A program made the position numbers and the translations under genes. Below are positions 1-6,976 of a stretch of DNA of 18,380 nt, in pieces. Origin of the DNA: Planctomycetaceae bacterium (GTDB lineage Bacteria > Planctomycetota > Planctomycetia > Pirellulales > Pirellulaceae); assembly GCA_018658605.1 (NCBI GenBank), contig JABHUV010000324.1, positions 1-18,380 of the forward strand, written 5' to 3'. The number at the start of each line of letters is the position of its first letter. Position 1 is the first letter of the stretch. Below the pieces are notes generated by a model that was not told where the DNA came from, made no database searches, and saw only the letters and a program-made list of their open reading frames with translations.

Positions 1-1377
1 CGTTTGTTGGTGTAAGTTAAACTGGATTTCGTAATCTGCGGCTGCTAACGACGTGGGGGCAACGGGGTTGATGTCCGGTGGCGTCGCTGTGCGAAACCCC
101 CAGATGCAGATCGCTAGGAAGCCTATCGTTAATACCACTGCAGTGCGTTTGGTGATGATTGGAATTGATCTCAGGCTTGGCTGGGTGGAAGAGAGCGCCT
201 CCGCAAATTGTCTGGCGTTGTTATATCGATTGGCAGGTTGGTTGGCGAGTGCCCGCACCAGCGGTTTGTGGCAGAGATAATTGCTAACTAGCGGCGCAAT
301 CGTCTCTCCGTCAAACTGTCGAGCGTCATGTGCGGTGATTGTTTTGTTCGGATTGGCGGCTCGTAGTGGCGACTGATTTTCCAGAAGATAGAACAGGACA
401 GTTCCAAGTCCAAATACATCGGTTGCGGGGCCCACCTTGGATTGGCTCGAAAAAGTTTGCTCGGGAGACATGTATGATATTGTTCCCGCGACACCGGATT
501 CCAGATTGCTGGGATCGTCGTGAGTAGAAATCGCCAAACCAAAGTCGATTAGTGTTGGTATACCATTAACAACCACGATATTTCGAGGCTTGATATCACG
601 GTGAATAATGGAATTGTTGTGAGCCTCAGTGATGGCGTGGCAAAGATCAATTACCCATTGCACCGCAGTAGCTGGCTCTAGCGGTCTCACTTTAGAGAAT
701 TCTCGTAGCGTTGGTCCCTCTAGGTAATCCATAACCAAAAACGGATGTTGCTCATGGAAATCCAAATCTATCACCCGCACCAGATTGCGATGGTTAAGTT
801 TCGCTAACAAACGCCCTTCCTCGATTAGGCGGTCTCGACTGGAGCTTCCCGGTTCAACGGAGGTGCGAGATAGTTTAATTACTACATTCTTTCGAAGCGT
901 GGGGTGGCGCGCCAAAAATACGTCACCCTGGCCTCCGCTGTCTATGTGGTGTAGTACAGAATACTTACCAATTTGCACTACTTCGTGAATGTTAAGGGGT
1001 TCTGCCTGGCCAAGTCCAATGGTCGCTTCGCTGGGGATGTTCGTTTCCGAAGCGATGATTTTGTTGATGATGGTTACGTTGCTAGGCCGGTACTGCTTAT
1101 AGATGTCGAAAATGATTGCTTCAAATTGGGGGAAAATGTCAAGGGTTTCTCTGAGGGGAATGTGGTTTTGTTGGGTCATTTCAATTTGCATACGCAAAAT
1201 CAGCAACTCGCGGAAAAGTTTTGGGCGAATGCTGGCAGGAGCCTGATCTAGATAAACTGATATTTCCGGAATTTTATCCGTGAGAATGTCATCTTCGAAC
1301 TGATCGCAAAGTCGATCAAAAACGATGTCGTTTGGGCTCCATCGGCTGGGAATGGCTGGAGAAGGAACGTTAATCAA
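1..1377 (-). CDS. Serine/threonine protein kinase, membrane-anchored (C-terminal part off the left edge)
   Basis: This is a Hanks-type kinase, probably signalling together with the ECF sigma factor just upstream. An open frame runs from the left edge to about 1383. An in-frame TGA lies upstream and there is no early ATG, so the start is a TTG. I prefer the TTG at 1377 because an AAGGG element (1387-1391) sits 9 bases before it; the TTG at 1383 is possible. The start overlaps the end of the sigma gene. Residues 1 to about 135 form a non-kinase N-terminal region. The kinase domain follows: glycine loop GGQGDV (about 148-153), ATP lysine in VVIKLS (about 168), catalytic HRDIKPRN (259-266), DFG (278-280) and SPE (304-306). 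A hydrophobic segment at about 414-428 should be a membrane anchor, with an extracytoplasmic domain continuing beyond the window. All catalytic residues are present. The substrate is unknown. Confidence 0.93.
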   Translation of the reverse strand, partial: MINVPSPAIPSRWSPNDIVFDRLCDQFEDDILTDKIPEISVYLDQAPASIRPKLFRELLILRMQIEMTQQNHIPLRETLDIFPQFEAIIFDIYKQYRPSNVTIINKIIASETNIPSEATIGLGQAEPLNIHEVVQIGKYSVLHHIDSGGQGDVFLARHPTLRKNVVIKLSRTSVEPGSSSRDRLIEEGRLLAKLNHRNLVRVIDLDFHEQHPFLVMDYLEGPTLREFSKVRPLEPATAVQWVIDLCHAITEAHNNSIIHRDIKPRNIVVVNGIPTLIDFGLAISTHDDPSNLESGVAGTISYMSPEQTFSSQSKVGPATDVFGLGTVLFYLLENQSPLRAANPNKTITAHDARQFDGETIAPLVSNYLCHKPLVRALANQPANRYNNARQFAEALSSTQPSLRSIPIITKRTAVVLTIGFLAICIWGFRTATPPDINPVAPTSLAAADYEIQFNLHQQT

Positions 1378-2020
1378 CGTCAAGTTCCCTTTCCAGAAGC
1401 GAGGTCCATTGCGAACGAATCATTCCCAATTTACGTTGGACGGTGCGAATACTGCGGTTCGTGCGCGCAGCAATTTCGGCTGATGCAAAGCCCTCAAATC
1501 GCAGTAGCGCAATGTCCCTTAGGAGTTTATTAGGAAGGCTGTCGATAAGGTACTGGCACTGCTGAATCATCATTACAATGAATTCAGGTGTCGGAGTTTT
1601 ATTACTCATAGCCGAGATCGCTATTGGTATTTCTCCTATTCCAGATCCCGGAAATGCAGATTCTGTCCGTACCATCCCGCCACCGCGTTTTTGGCATTTT
1701 TCAGCGATGGCTTGTCTGATAGCGTGGCGGCTCGTAAGCATGATTAAGATTTGCCATAGGTCTTCGCGACTATTTAGTCTATGAAAACGATTATCCTTTA
1801 CGCCCTCGAAAAAACTATTGAATGCCTTTGCGACGACGTCCTCGTCGTCGGCCATTCGCTGGGGGGTCGTTTTTAGGTAATGCCGAGCAACAATTGATAT
1901 CCGGTCGAAATATTCCGCCCAAATTGAATGAGCGGCTTGCTCGTCTCCTTCCCGCAGAGCATGTATCCAACGAGTTATTGAACTGGGAAGCTTTGTGTTT
2001 CCGGTCGACGTTGTGGGCAT
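1370..2020 (-). CDS. ECF-type RNA polymerase sigma factor, planctomycete subgroup
   Basis: This is an alternative sigma factor of the extracytoplasmic-function class. The first half matches the sigma70 region-2 pattern I know from planctomycete ECF proteins: a WIHALREGDEQAA start, AEYFDRISIVAR, a DDEDVVAKAF segment, then DLWQIL with a lysine-arginine stretch ending KRGGG. The C-terminal half is region 4, with LPNKLLRDIALLRFEGF followed by a helix-turn-helix (EIAARTNRSIRTVQRKL). The frame could begin at a TTG at 2071, adding 17 residues, but the ATG at 2020 is just ahead of the conserved fold and is preferred; neither has a clear ribosome-binding site. The kinase gene overlaps its 3' end, so the two are probably cotranslated. 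Pairing of ECF sigma factors with Ser/Thr kinases is characteristic of planctomycetes. No anti-sigma gene is visible. Confidence 0.9.
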   Translation of the reverse strand: MPTTSTGNTKLPSSITRWIHALREGDEQAAHSIWAEYFDRISIVARHYLKTTPQRMADDEDVVAKAFNSFFEGVKDNRFHRLNSREDLWQILIMLTSRHAIRQAIAEKCQKRGGGMVRTESAFPGSGIGEIPIAISAMSNKTPTPEFIVMMIQQCQYLIDSLPNKLLRDIALLRFEGFASAEIAARTNRSIRTVQRKLGMIRSQWTSLLERELDVD

Positions 2021-2100
2021 TGCGCGGTTGTTATCGGAAGATAAGAGTCGGGGGAAATATATTCGTTGCAATCATTGTCAGTGCTGGGACGCACAACTAT

Positions 2101-2135
2101 ATCACAGAGGACACATTATATGTTAAATCACAGAG
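2101..2135 (-). repeat. Direct repeat CTCTGTGAT x2 flanking a TATAAT
   Basis: The nonamer CTCTGTGAT (minus strand) occurs at 2127-2135 and again at 2101-2109, 26 bases apart start to start. The TATAAT at 2115-2120 lies between them. The arrangement resembles a tandem operator over a promoter, but this is inference from position only. Confidence 0.45.
2115..2120 (-). promoter_or_regulatory. Possible -10 box for the sigma factor gene
   Basis: A perfect TATAAT on the minus strand lies 44 bases ahead of the TTG and about 95 ahead of the ATG of the sigma gene. No good -35 hexamer is visible at 16-18 bases. The box lies between two copies of CTCTGTGAT. The call is tentative. Confidence 0.3.
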
Positions 2136-2177
2136 AAATAGAATCATAAAAACAACACTGGATCGCCAATGTTTGAA

Positions 2178-2200
2178 CGATAAAATGTTGAATTTTATCG
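2178..2200. repeat. 9-bp inverted repeat CGATAAAAT-N5-ATTTTATCG
   Basis: A perfect 9-base inverted repeat with a 5-base spacer lies in the AT-rich gap between the 65-aa gene and the sigma gene. It could be an operator, or a weak hairpin after the upstream small gene. The AT-rich stem with no following T-run on the minus strand argues against a strong terminator. Confidence 0.45.
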
Positions 2201-2249
2201 GGTTGCATATATTTGAAAACCGCATAGTTCAAAATGCTAACGTGTAGTT

Positions 2250-2265
2250 AGATATCTAGATATCT
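2250..2265. repeat. 16-bp palindrome, AGATATCT twice in tandem
   Basis: AGATATCTAGATATCT is a perfect palindrome and also a tandem duplication of the self-complementary octamer AGATATCT. It lies 25 bases beyond the end of the 65-aa gene. It could be a regulator-binding site; no family is recognised. Confidence 0.45.
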
Positions 2266-2290
2266 CTGAGAAAAATAATCTTTAAATTAG

Positions 2291-2488
2291 TCAATTGGCA
2301 CTATTGATTCCGAGTAATGAATATTCCTCGTGGGATAAATAATTCCAATTACCTGTTGCCGCACTGTATATGGGTAGTGCTCTTGGGGCGGAACGCTTGC
2401 GGTATTCGTTTTCAGTCCAACCCATTCGGATGTCTTCGCACATCTTTGCGATTTCTTGTGGACTTGGTGTTTTTATGAGTTTTACCAT
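2291..2488 (-). CDS. Small 65-residue protein of unknown function
   Basis: This is a short, probably cytoplasmic protein with no signal peptide or membrane segment. Translation support is good: GGAG on the minus strand (2495-2498) sits 6 bases before the ATG. A sigma-54-type promoter lies 63 bases further up. Its centre reads IRMGWTENEYRKRSAPRAL, a tryptophan followed by an acidic/arginine-rich stretch. Short planctomycete proteins with a similar 'IRxGW(S/T)xxExxxR' core come to mind, but this is memory rather than a search. It is the first gene of the leftward group that continues with the ECF sigma factor and the kinase, although the 200-odd-base gap with its own symmetrical elements suggests separate control is possible. 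No function is assigned. Confidence 0.72.
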   Translation of the reverse strand: MVKLIKTPSPQEIAKMCEDIRMGWTENEYRKRSAPRALPIYSAATGNWNYLSHEEYSLLGINSAN

Positions 2489-2494
2489 CGTCGT

Positions 2495-2498
2495 CTCC
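2495..2498 (-). promoter_or_regulatory. Ribosome-binding site of the 65-aa gene
   Basis: GGAG on the minus strand lies 6 bases from the ATG at 2488. This is one of the clearest Shine-Dalgarno elements in the window and supports the small gene being translated. Confidence 0.6.
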
Positions 2499-2550
2499 GT
2501 GTATTTGAAATGTGGGATTGAGTTGTTTTAAGATACTATTGGGTGTAACC

Positions 2551-2566
2551 GCAAAAAACGTGCCAA
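2551..2566 (-). promoter_or_regulatory. Sigma-54 (RpoN) -24/-12 promoter of the 65-aa gene
   Basis: The minus strand reads TTGGCACG-TTTT-TTGC. This matches the RpoN consensus YTGGCACG-N4-TTGC at every defined position, and the invariant GG and GC are exactly 10 bases apart. Transcription would begin near 2539, giving a 5' leader of about 51 bases that contains the GGAG site. Sigma-54 promoters need an AAA+ activator; none is encoded in the window. Confidence 0.72.
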
Positions 2567-2598
2567 ATCATGTTAATGTATTCCGGTGCCTATTTTAG

Positions 2599-2622
2599 TC
2601 CGTGTTGTGTATCATCCGTGTT
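2599..2622. repeat. Direct repeat TCCGTGTT x2, 16-bp period
   Basis: Identical octamers lie at 2599-2606 and 2615-2622 in the divergent region between the sigma-54 promoter and the LuxR-type gene. They are 33-56 bases upstream of the -24 element and 56-79 bases upstream of the regulator's start. They are possible regulator-binding sites, inferred from spacing and location only. Confidence 0.4.
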
Positions 2623-2677
2623 AACTCGCTAAATATAGCTTCTGATAGAGCGGTAAAGTCTGGTTAAAAATGGTACA

Positions 2678-3241
2678 GTGTACGGTATTGCTACACCAGT
2701 TATTTGTTGCTCGGATAGCATACAAGGTATATTTCAAATGGCTCATTCGCTTCATAACCCGCTCGTAACTCTCCATGATTCACGTGGCCGTATTGTATTT
2801 GCCCAGCCTCTTATTAAACATTCAGCGTCGGAAGTCATTTACAGTCAACCTTGGGATTGGGTACGTACGGATAAAGAGAGAAACGATATTAGGACGGCGT
2901 TTCAAAAGGTATTATTTGATCGCGAATCGATTACTATTCGTGCGAATTTCTATTTTGGCGACGCGCCAATGCTTTACGAATGCAACGCCGTCCCTGTCGA
3001 CACCGATGATATTACAGTAATGGCAACTTCAGTACCGATCGATACGGCTCACAATTCTCTCTCGAACCGAGAAGTTGAATGCTTGCGAAAATTGATTAGT
3101 GGGAAACACACCGCGGCGATAGCCGTGTCGATGGGCGTCAAGACTACAACGATCAATACCTACAAGCAACGCATCAAAGAAAAGTTAGGTATTGATACTT
3201 TGTCAGGGCTAATTGCTTGGGGCTGTAAGTATCTAGGGTGA
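2678..3241 (+). CDS. LuxR-type transcriptional regulator with PAS-like N-terminus
   Basis: This is a single-polypeptide DNA-binding regulator. The last 60 residues are a GerE/LuxR helix-turn-helix: LSNREVECLRKLISGK (about 128-143), then TAAIAVSMGVKTTTINTYKQ and the recognition-helix end RIKEKLGI (about 165-172). Residues about 15-120 look PAS-like, including a VTLHDSRGRIVFAQ segment. There is no phospho-acceptor receiver domain, so it is not an ordinary two-component response regulator. It begins with GTG at 2678, which keeps a likely leading helix; the ATG at 2738 (residue 21) has an AAGG about 10 bases upstream and is a real alternative. It is transcribed away from the 65-aa gene across a shared 189-base region. 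The ligand and targets are unknown. It lacks an AAA+ domain and so cannot itself be the activator of the neighbouring sigma-54 promoter. Confidence 0.87.
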   Translation: MYGIATPVICCSDSIQGIFQMAHSLHNPLVTLHDSRGRIVFAQPLIKHSASEVIYSQPWDWVRTDKERNDIRTAFQKVLFDRESITIRANFYFGDAPMLYECNAVPVDTDDITVMATSVPIDTAHNSLSNREVECLRKLISGKHTAAIAVSMGVKTTTINTYKQRIKEKLGIDTLSGLIAWGCKYLG

Positions 3242-3348
3242 TTATTTCGCCACAGTTCGACGACGATCACTGCCCGAGGTGCGGGTTCAGGTCGAAACAA
3301 GTATTGCCCGGTAACGCTCGTGTTGTTTTCGCGATGCTTCACGTCTAT

Positions 3349-4533
3349 CTATTTGGACGCGGACCCTTGGTTCAGTAGAAGATAGGTCCCAGATTTGCCT
3401 GCAACGGCAATGTCTAGCTTTCCGTCGGCATTGATGTCGGCCGTGCGGATTTGCAAGCCTATGCCAACGCGACCTTTGCTGATTGCGTGTTTTTCGAAAC
3501 TTGCTTGTTCCGTATCGATACTAAAATAGCTGATTTCGATTGGATCTTTGGCGCCGGCGTCGCGCCCGTTGTGAGCGAAATATCGTTTTCCAGTTATTAA
3601 CTCAGGTTTGCCATTTCCCGTAATATCCGCGAGGTGGAGCGCATGTTGCTGCGAGATAGAGCGGTCGATTTCGTGATGTGCAAATTCCACCGTGCCGTCG
3701 TTTTTCCCTTTGTTTTCCCACCATGACAAGCCATATTCGTGGCCCGCTGCGTAAATAATATCGTTTTTTCCGTCAGAATTTACGTCGAATACTAACATCG
3801 GTACAGCCCCATGGACGGTCCAGTCTTTATGATATCGCCAGGGCTTTGCAAAATACGGTGGTCCGGGGTTTTCATACCAACCGTTACCGGTTAGCAAGTC
3901 AACATGTCCGTCACCGGTGATGTCCCCGACACCCATTCCGTGGCCGTTTCCCCGTTCCCCGATGATGTGTTTTGATAAACTAGGCGCACCGTCGGGGCCC
4001 GCTGTGTTTAAGCTCCAAATGTAAAAGGGAGTATCCTTACCCCAGCTATTTACCAACCATTCAGGAACACCGTCGCCGTTGATATCGGCCATTAGTTGCC
4101 CTTCATTCTGAGAGGCTTTGGTATCAACGAGTAAATGTTTTTTCCATAATTGTCCTAAGCGTAGTTTCTCCTTGCCGGGGTTTTCGAACCAGTTCACAGT
4201 GCTGGGAATGAAGGAACCGGCAATAATATCCATTTTTCCGTCGTTATTGACGTCATACGCGAAATCTCCATTACTCTCAACATAACCATTGAAATCTTCA
4301 ATGGAGCGTACTGGCTGCGGACGGAATTCCGGATTGCGATACCAAAATCTGCCGGCGCATACGTCCAATTTACCATCACCATCAAAATCGGCGATATCAA
4401 TGCCCTCGTTGGCATCTACTGCCAGCGGTATTATTTTCCAAGATAGTTCGGCCTCATCGGCGTGCAACCATGTATTGGCAACACATATAAGCGAGAAAAC
4501 AACTGATAGGGTGGGTAATATGTTGCGTACCAT
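3349..4533 (-). CDS. Secreted VCBS/FG-GAP beta-propeller protein
   Basis: This is an exported protein with a repeat-built propeller. The N-terminus is a signal peptide (MVRN, a hydrophobic core VVFSLICVA, cleavage probably after WLHA near residue 25). About seven repeats follow, each with a Ca-binding-like D-x-(D/N)-x-D/N-G core and a trailing hydrophobic strand, for example ADFDGDGKLDV, YDVNNDGKMDI, ADINGDGVPEW, GDITGDGHVDL, FDVNSDGKNDI, ADITGNGKPEL and ADINADGKLDI. Several repeats end in W(Y/F)ENPG. This is the VCBS/FG-GAP family, expanded in planctomycetes and usually extracytoplasmic; catalysis is not expected. The start at 4533 is fixed by the signal peptide. It lies 19 bases after the amidohydrolase, so the two are probably cotranscribed. 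Its partner or ligand is unknown. Confidence 0.9.
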   Translation of the reverse strand: MVRNILPTLSVVFSLICVANTWLHADEAELSWKIIPLAVDANEGIDIADFDGDGKLDVCAGRFWYRNPEFRPQPVRSIEDFNGYVESNGDFAYDVNNDGKMDIIAGSFIPSTVNWFENPGKEKLRLGQLWKKHLLVDTKASQNEGQLMADINGDGVPEWLVNSWGKDTPFYIWSLNTAGPDGAPSLSKHIIGERGNGHGMGVGDITGDGHVDLLTGNGWYENPGPPYFAKPWRYHKDWTVHGAVPMLVFDVNSDGKNDIIYAAGHEYGLSWWENKGKNDGTVEFAHHEIDRSISQQHALHLADITGNGKPELITGKRYFAHNGRDAGAKDPIEISYFSIDTEQASFEKHAISKGRVGIGLQIRTADINADGKLDIAVAGKSGTYLLLNQGSASK

Positions 4534-4552
4534 GTGTCGTGTTTTCCGTGAG

Positions 4553-5827
4553 TTAATTCGACTTGAATAACGTACCGGCTTTGATTATACCATTCTGAAT
4601 TACAGCCAGTAAGTTCTTCTTGTCCTCTATCAGGCTAATATCACTCAAAACATCACCGGCGACCACGAGAACATCGGCCGTTTTTCCGAGCTCTAGGGTG
4701 CCGAGCGTGTCTTGGACACCGATAATCTCCGCTCCCGTTCGTGTTGCACAGGTGAGTGTTTCCCTAACGGTCAACCCAACATGTTCAACGAAAAATGTTA
4801 ACTCCTTTGCGTAGTCTCCATGGGGATTCCAAGCAAAACCATAGTCGCCGCCAAGTCCTAAGCGACCTCCCTCGCGAATAATTCGTTGAGCACTCGCCGT
4901 ACCAGCATCGAGTGTTTCCTGATGCCCATCGATAATTTGTTGCGACATGCCAAAACTACTTCCATGATCAATCGAGGCTTTCTCGAAATACAAGGCAGGG
5001 ACTACCGGAACGTCGCGTTCTAATAATAACTGCATTGTTTCGTCATCCATAAATGTACCGTGTTCGATGGAATCGAATCCCGCAAGCAAAGCGTTCTTAA
5101 TTCCTTGTGTGGCCCGACAATGTCCAGTCACCTTAAGATTGTGGTTATGAGCTGTGTCGACCACCGCACGCATTTCGTCGAAAGTCATACATAACGTATG
5201 ATGGTCATTAGCGTCCGGAGACGCGGCATCACCGGTTGGGTAAGTTTTGATCCATTCGACTCCGTCCTTGACGAGTTTGCGCACGGCAGCGGTGGCCTCG
5301 GACGGGCCGTTGACTAGCAGAACTAGACCGTCCATTCCAATTTTTCGATAGTCTGGATTCCAATCCATCAAACCACCGACGCCACATATTTCACGCCCAC
5401 TCGCCGTCAAACGCGGCCCCCTAATAACTTCCTCGCAGATAGCCTTTTTTAACCAAACATCAATATTAAACAACGAACCACCGCTACGTGCGGATGTATA
5501 CCCCTGGTCTAAAGCACAGGCTGCATTTTGGGATGCCAGTAAAGTGACATATTCGACTGGATATTTGATATCCAAATCTTCTAGTGTTTCGACGTTAAAA
5601 TAGCTAGGGTGAAAATGTGATTCAATTAACCCAGGAAGAATTGTACCGCCCTGAGCATCTATGACCAAGGAATTACTGTCATGCACGTTTGGTGCATTAT
5701 CAGCGGCACCTACGTAGGTTATTTTACCATCCACAATGTGCAACTCACCGTCGCGCTGCGGATCATCACCGTTACTTTTGAAAATTACGCCGTTTCGAAT
5801 AACGGTTGGAACTGAATTACTTATCAT
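4553..5827 (-). CDS. Metal-dependent amidohydrolase (imidazolonepropionase/dipeptidase-like)
   Basis: This is a cytosolic hydrolase of the amidohydrolase superfamily, with no signal peptide. The N- and C-terminal strands form the small beta-sandwich (VIRNGVIF near the start, LGKTADVLVVAGD near 380-391). The TIM-barrel metal ligands are recognisable: H71 and H73 (ESHFHPS), the likely carboxylated K194 (EWIKTY), H236 (TGHCRA), H256 (IEHGTF) and D328 (GGDYGFAW). At 424 residues it is full length. The pattern with one lysine and a late aspartate suits the group containing imidazolonepropionases, prolidases and related Xaa-Pro or acyl-amino-acid hydrolases. The substrate cannot be named: hutI context genes are absent. 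No strong ribosome-binding site is seen ahead of the ATG. It is the first gene of a pair with the VCBS protein. Confidence 0.9.
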   Translation of the reverse strand: MISNSVPTVIRNGVIFKSNGDDPQRDGELHIVDGKITYVGAADNAPNVHDSNSLVIDAQGGTILPGLIESHFHPSYFNVETLEDLDIKYPVEYVTLLASQNAACALDQGYTSARSGGSLFNIDVWLKKAICEEVIRGPRLTASGREICGVGGLMDWNPDYRKIGMDGLVLLVNGPSEATAAVRKLVKDGVEWIKTYPTGDAASPDANDHHTLCMTFDEMRAVVDTAHNHNLKVTGHCRATQGIKNALLAGFDSIEHGTFMDDETMQLLLERDVPVVPALYFEKASIDHGSSFGMSQQIIDGHQETLDAGTASAQRIIREGGRLGLGGDYGFAWNPHGDYAKELTFFVEHVGLTVRETLTCATRTGAEIIGVQDTLGTLELGKTADVLVVAGDVLSDISLIEDKKNLLAVIQNGIIKAGTLFKSN

Positions 5828-5972
5828 TGGAAAATAGGAAGTATTTACTGGATCGAATTAGAAGTTTATGGCCTGTGATCACGCCAACCGTAGACGCTAG
5901 CCGTCGTTAGATGTCATTATAGACGATTGTTTGGCGAATAGTACACGAGTGAGAAAACAATAGCGCACAAAA

Positions 5973-6974
5973 ACGGATAAGCCCTTAAATACGACGCTGT
6001 GTTAGTGTTATCATTTGGTGGCCCCGAGGGTCCGCAAGACGTCCTGCCTTTTTTGCAAAACGTTACTCGAGGCCGCAACGTACCAGAAAGTCGATTATTG
6101 GAGGTAGCTGAACATTTTCTAGCGTTTGGTGGCGTGAGTCCAATCAATAGCCAAAACCGGGAATTTGTGGGATGTCTGTCCGAAGAGTTGCAGGACCGAG
6201 GCGTTGATATTCCGCTTTTGTTCGGTAATAGAAATTGGCATCCATATTTAGTTGATACCTCACTACTGCAGTGCAAGGTGGGTATGCGCATATCCTGATT
6301 GTTGTGACATCCGCTTTTAGTTCTTATTCCGGATGTCGGCAATACTTAGAAGATATTGAGGCTGCCATTGCTTGCATGGATCCAGCGACTTCGCTAGAAG
6401 TAGATAAAATCAGACCATTCTACAACTCTTCAGGTTTTATCAGATCGATTCGATCCAATTTACGCCAAACAATTGGCACATTCAATGAAGACGAAGACGT
6501 GGAGATCTTTTTTACAGCACATAGGCTACCGCTGTCGATGGCGAACAACTGTGAATATGTGAACCAATTGAGAGAGGCGTGTTCGTTCGTGATGGAGCAG
6601 TTCGAGAACAATCCCTAGCAGTTGTTATTCCGGAGTCGTAGTGGACCAGCCACGCAACCGTGGTTGGAGTCGGACATTTGTCACGCTATCAATCTTTCAG
6701 ATTATCAGAATGTAATCGCATGTTCAATTAGTTTTTATCTGACCATATGGAAGTGCTTTTTGACCTAGATGTCGAAGAAAGAGATGCGTGCGAAATACGC
6801 AGAATCAAATTTGGGCGTGTTGCGGCAGTTGGAACCAATCCAATTGTTGTTTCAGGAATCGCTGACTTAATTGAACAACGCTGCGGAACAATGCAACAGG
6901 TATTAACACTGGGTGTACGGGGTGAATGGTCTGATCATTGTGAGTTAGGCTGTTGTCTTAAACCGCAATCGTAA
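5973..6974 (+). pseudogene. hemH: Ferrochelatase pseudogene (hemH), multiply disrupted
   Basis: The intact enzyme would insert Fe2+ into a porphyrin in the last stage of haem synthesis. Ferrochelatase sequence runs through all three frames in order: [46 protein letters not shown] and NRNWHPYL (5990-6255); then VTSAFSSYSGCRQY, IDKIRPF-like and FTAHRLP (about 6271-6550); then SRSGPATQPWLE (about 6630-6660); then SDHMEVLFDLDVE (6738 on) and a Cys-rich end SDHCELGCC. Lesions: no usable start (an ACG at 5973 where ATG would fit, then a -1 shift in the A run 5987-5989); a -1 shift near 6264-6271; an in-frame TAG at 6616-6618 where family members have Trp; and a -1 shift in the T run 6732-6736. It ends 2 bases from the convergent addA stop. 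The cysteines match the [2Fe-2S]-binding ferrochelatases. Confidence 0.88.
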
Positions 6975-6976
6975 AA

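Noticed and set aside
973..1251. Plus-strand 92-codon open frame opposite the kinase N-terminal region
   Set aside because: The minus-strand kinase frame is continuous through it and shows catalytic motifs; this is a shadow frame.
1822..2247. Plus-strand open frame of 141 codons opposite the sigma factor gene
   Set aside because: It is antisense to a well-supported sigma factor. Its translation is rich in arginine and low-complexity near the start, and no family pattern is seen.
2489..2677. A sigma-70 promoter for the LuxR-type gene
   Set aside because: Several AT-rich hexamers are present but none has an acceptable -35/-10 pair with 16-18 base spacing.
3242..3348. Possible bidirectional terminator between the LuxR-type gene and the VCBS gene (CGAAACAA ... 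TTGTTTTCG)
   Set aside because: The arms differ by one base in length, the loop is long and there is no GC-rich stem with a T-run.
5917..6342. Minus-strand 141-codon open frame overlapping the first part of the ferrochelatase remnant
   Set aside because: The plus-strand frames show ordered ferrochelatase motifs. The reverse translation has no recognisable fold and is a by-product of the decayed gene.
6616..6618. The in-frame TAG as evidence of a recoded stop or an inserted unusual amino acid
   Set aside because: It occurs in a gene with other frameshifts and no start. The large intact genes around it give no sign of recoding, and a simple TGG to TAG change explains it.
5999..6974. Three separate small plus-strand genes (99, 115 and 75 codons)
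   Set aside because: Each matches a consecutive part of a single ferrochelatase, so they are pieces of one pseudogene rather than three genes.
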